A stretch of 6,183 nucleotides of DNA from B1SED10-225 sp964501415 (GTDB lineage Bacteria > Bacillota_I > Bacilli_A > Izemoplasmatales > Izemoplasmataceae). Both the position numbers and the translations under genes were made by a program. This document shows, piece by piece, positions 5,281 to 6,183 of the stretch; the first letter of the stretch is position 1; every line of letters begins with the position of its first letter. Under the pieces are notes generated by a model, which saw only the letters and a list, made by a program, of their open reading frames with translations, searched no databases and was not told the DNA's origin. Location: the NCBI GenBank assembly GCA_964501415.1, contig CAZCSL010000037.1:1-6183 (forward strand), in the 5' to 3' direction.

Positions 5281-5322
5281 CCTCTATATGATAGGGTAAA
5301 ACCTCTTCTTGATAGAGTAATA
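5281..5322. repeat. tandem 21-bp repeats, likely operator
   Basis: Two copies of a 21-bp unit lie head to tail (5281-5301 and 5302-5322) and agree at 16 of 21 positions; both begin CCTCT and share TGATAG and GTAA. Each contains an imperfect dyad close to CTCT-N7-AGAG. The unit length equals two turns of DNA, so two proteins would bind on the same face. The pair fills the space between the -35 boxes of two divergent promoters (5274-5279 minus, 5330-5335 plus). This fits a shared operator; the binding protein is unknown. Confidence 0.6.
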
Positions 5323-5329
5323 CTACGCG

Positions 5330-5358
5330 TTGACAAAAGCAACAAGACAACTTAGAAT
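5330..5358 (+). promoter_or_regulatory. promoter of the zinc-motif gene
   Basis: A perfect -35 box TTGACA (5330-5335) and a -10 box TAGAAT (5353-5358) are separated by 17 bp. Transcription would begin near 5365, just before the AAGGTGA ribosome site, leaving a leader of only about 11 nt before ATG 5376. Confidence 0.85.
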
Positions 5359-5375
5359 AAATGAAGGTGATTAAA

Positions 5376-6011
5376 ATGCAAAAAGAATTTTCTTATAAAG
5401 ACATGCAACGTCAGATGAGCGAAGGGGTTTGCCCGATATGTACCTCAATGCAAAAAAAGACATTAAACAAGTTAAACGCGCTTTCATATGCCCATCTGAC
5501 GGATGTAGAATTTAGAAAAAACTATATTCAATCAGACGGCTTTTGTCATCATCATACCGAACTTTTTTTCCAACATAGCGATATTTTAGCGCACGCGGTT
5601 TTGTTTGAACATTTGTTTAAGGTAAAGCTAAAGCGCGCTTCAAATCATAAAAACGTGCAAAAAAAACGCGCCAAAACATGCTTTTTATGCCAACAAGAAA
5701 AAACGGCTGAGACGTTATTGATCGGCATTTTTATCAAAGGCTTGAATGACAAAGCCTTTCTTAATGACTATAAAGAAAAGGCTCTTTGTTGTACAAAACA
5801 TTTTGATGATATCTTAAATCATAAAAAAACCAAGGCCCATCAAGACTTCAAAGAAACTACCTTGAAAAAATACCAGCGCATGCATCATCATCTGGCTGAG
5901 ATCAAACGTAAAAACGATTTTAAGTACGCCGATGAACGTTTGAGCCAAGCAGAAATTAAAGCCTCTAAACAAGCTAGAGCCATTATTAATTATCCCTTTG
6001 ACCATCTATAA
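5376..6011 (+). CDS. DUF6062-like protein, duplicated zinc motif
   Basis: A soluble 211-aa protein of unknown function that resembles DUF6062 proteins of Firmicutes; the family name is from memory. It carries two matching halves: CPIC (C19, C22) with GFCHHH (C57, H60), and CFLC (C102, C105) with CCTKH (C139, H142). The gaps C22-C57 and C105-C139 are 35 and 34 residues, so each half looks like a CxxC...CxxH zinc site made by duplication. The C-terminal third (about 150-200) is charged and probably helical. ATG 5376 is preferred over ATG 5361: AAGGTGA lies 6 nt before it, and the predicted transcription start (about 5365) falls after 5361. It is the only plus-strand gene, with its own promoter and terminator, sharing a control region with the minus-strand small RNA. 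Confidence 0.8.
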   Translation: MQKEFSYKDMQRQMSEGVCPICTSMQKKTLNKLNALSYAHLTDVEFRKNYIQSDGFCHHHTELFFQHSDILAHAVLFEHLFKVKLKRASNHKNVQKKRAKTCFLCQQEKTAETLLIGIFIKGLNDKAFLNDYKEKALCCTKHFDDILNHKKTKAHQDFKETTLKKYQRMHHHLAEIKRKNDFKYADERLSQAEIKASKQARAIINYPFDHL

Positions 6012-6042
6012 AAAAACGATTTCCAAGTGGGAAATCGTTTTT
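6012..6042. terminator. two-way terminator
   Basis: A 13-bp stem (6012-6024 with 6030-6042) has a GC-richer core ACGATTTCC and A and T runs on its outer ends, so it can act on both strands. It starts right after the plus-strand stop codon and ends 3 nt before the stop codon of the converging minus-strand gene. Confidence 0.88.
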
Positions 6043-6045
6043 AAT

Positions 6046-6183
6046 TTATTCTTTTGGACCAAGCGCAAAGGGCTGGGTAAATGTAATCGCCCGTGAGGCC
6101 ATAGACTCTGGATTAATCACGACTTCTGCACGCACATAAGGACTGTCTAAATCACCGTAATAAAACGTTTCACCTTCACCGAC
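6046..6183 (-). CDS. C-terminal end of an unrecognised protein
   Basis: An open frame enters from the right edge and ends at TAA 6046-6048, giving the last 45 residues. They contain FYYGDLDSPYVRAEVV and end in FALGPKE. The frame is uninterrupted, its codons look like those of its neighbours, and a good terminator lies directly downstream, so it is probably a real gene. There are no membrane segments or motifs that I can assign. Confidence 0.7.
   Translation of the reverse strand, partial: VGEGETFYYGDLDSPYVRAEVVINPESMASRAITFTQPFALGPKE

Noticed and set aside
5361..5375. The upstream ATG at 5361 as start of the zinc-motif gene
   Set aside because: It falls before the predicted transcription start and its own codons form the ribosome site for ATG 5376.
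5814..6005. A 63-residue minus-strand frame inside the zinc-motif gene
   Set aside because: It is antisense to a well-supported gene with a promoter and ribosome site.

Overview
The window comes from a low-GC bacterium of the Firmicutes/Tenericutes side of the tree. The intergenic regions are AT-rich, Shine-Dalgarno sequences are strong (GGAGG, AGGTGA), the promoters are consensus sigma-A type with 17-bp spacers, and rsmD sits directly upstream of coaD as is common in Firmicutes. The complete genes all end in TAA or TAG and none needs TGA as tryptophan, so the standard bacterial code fits. An Acholeplasma- or Izemoplasma-like organism is a reasonable guess, but the sequence does not prove it.

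Layout. Nearly everything is on the minus strand. From left to right: an unassigned GC-rich edge (1-40); tRNA-Arg(UCU) with its own promoter and terminator (41-211); a Fur-family regulator (289-765); then a five-gene operon read from 3982 down to 878 (marR, a six-TM membrane protein, an M42 aminopeptidase, rsmD, coaD), with its promoter near 4029 and a strong terminator at 830-859. Next is a single gene for a second six-TM protein (4128-4790) with its own promoter and terminator. Between 4791 and 5375 there is no protein gene. This stretch holds a 6S RNA candidate (about 4876-5059), a second unassigned small RNA (about 5097-5244), two imperfect tandem 21-bp repeats lying between divergent promoters, and the promoter of the only plus-strand gene (5376-6011). 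That gene encodes a protein with two copies of a CxxC...CxxH zinc-type motif, resembling DUF6062 proteins. A two-way terminator separates it from the C-terminal end of a minus-strand gene that runs off the right edge.

How the genes fit together. The operon mixes a MarR-type regulator and a membrane protein with housekeeping functions: peptide breakdown, 16S rRNA methylation and coenzyme A synthesis. The two membrane proteins look like distant paralogues on either side of the MarR gene. The RNA cluster is the most notable part. Two short RNA units, each with a consensus promoter and its own terminator, lie end to end. In both, the wobble pairs show that the minus strand is the transcript. The upstream RNA shares its control region with the zinc-motif gene.
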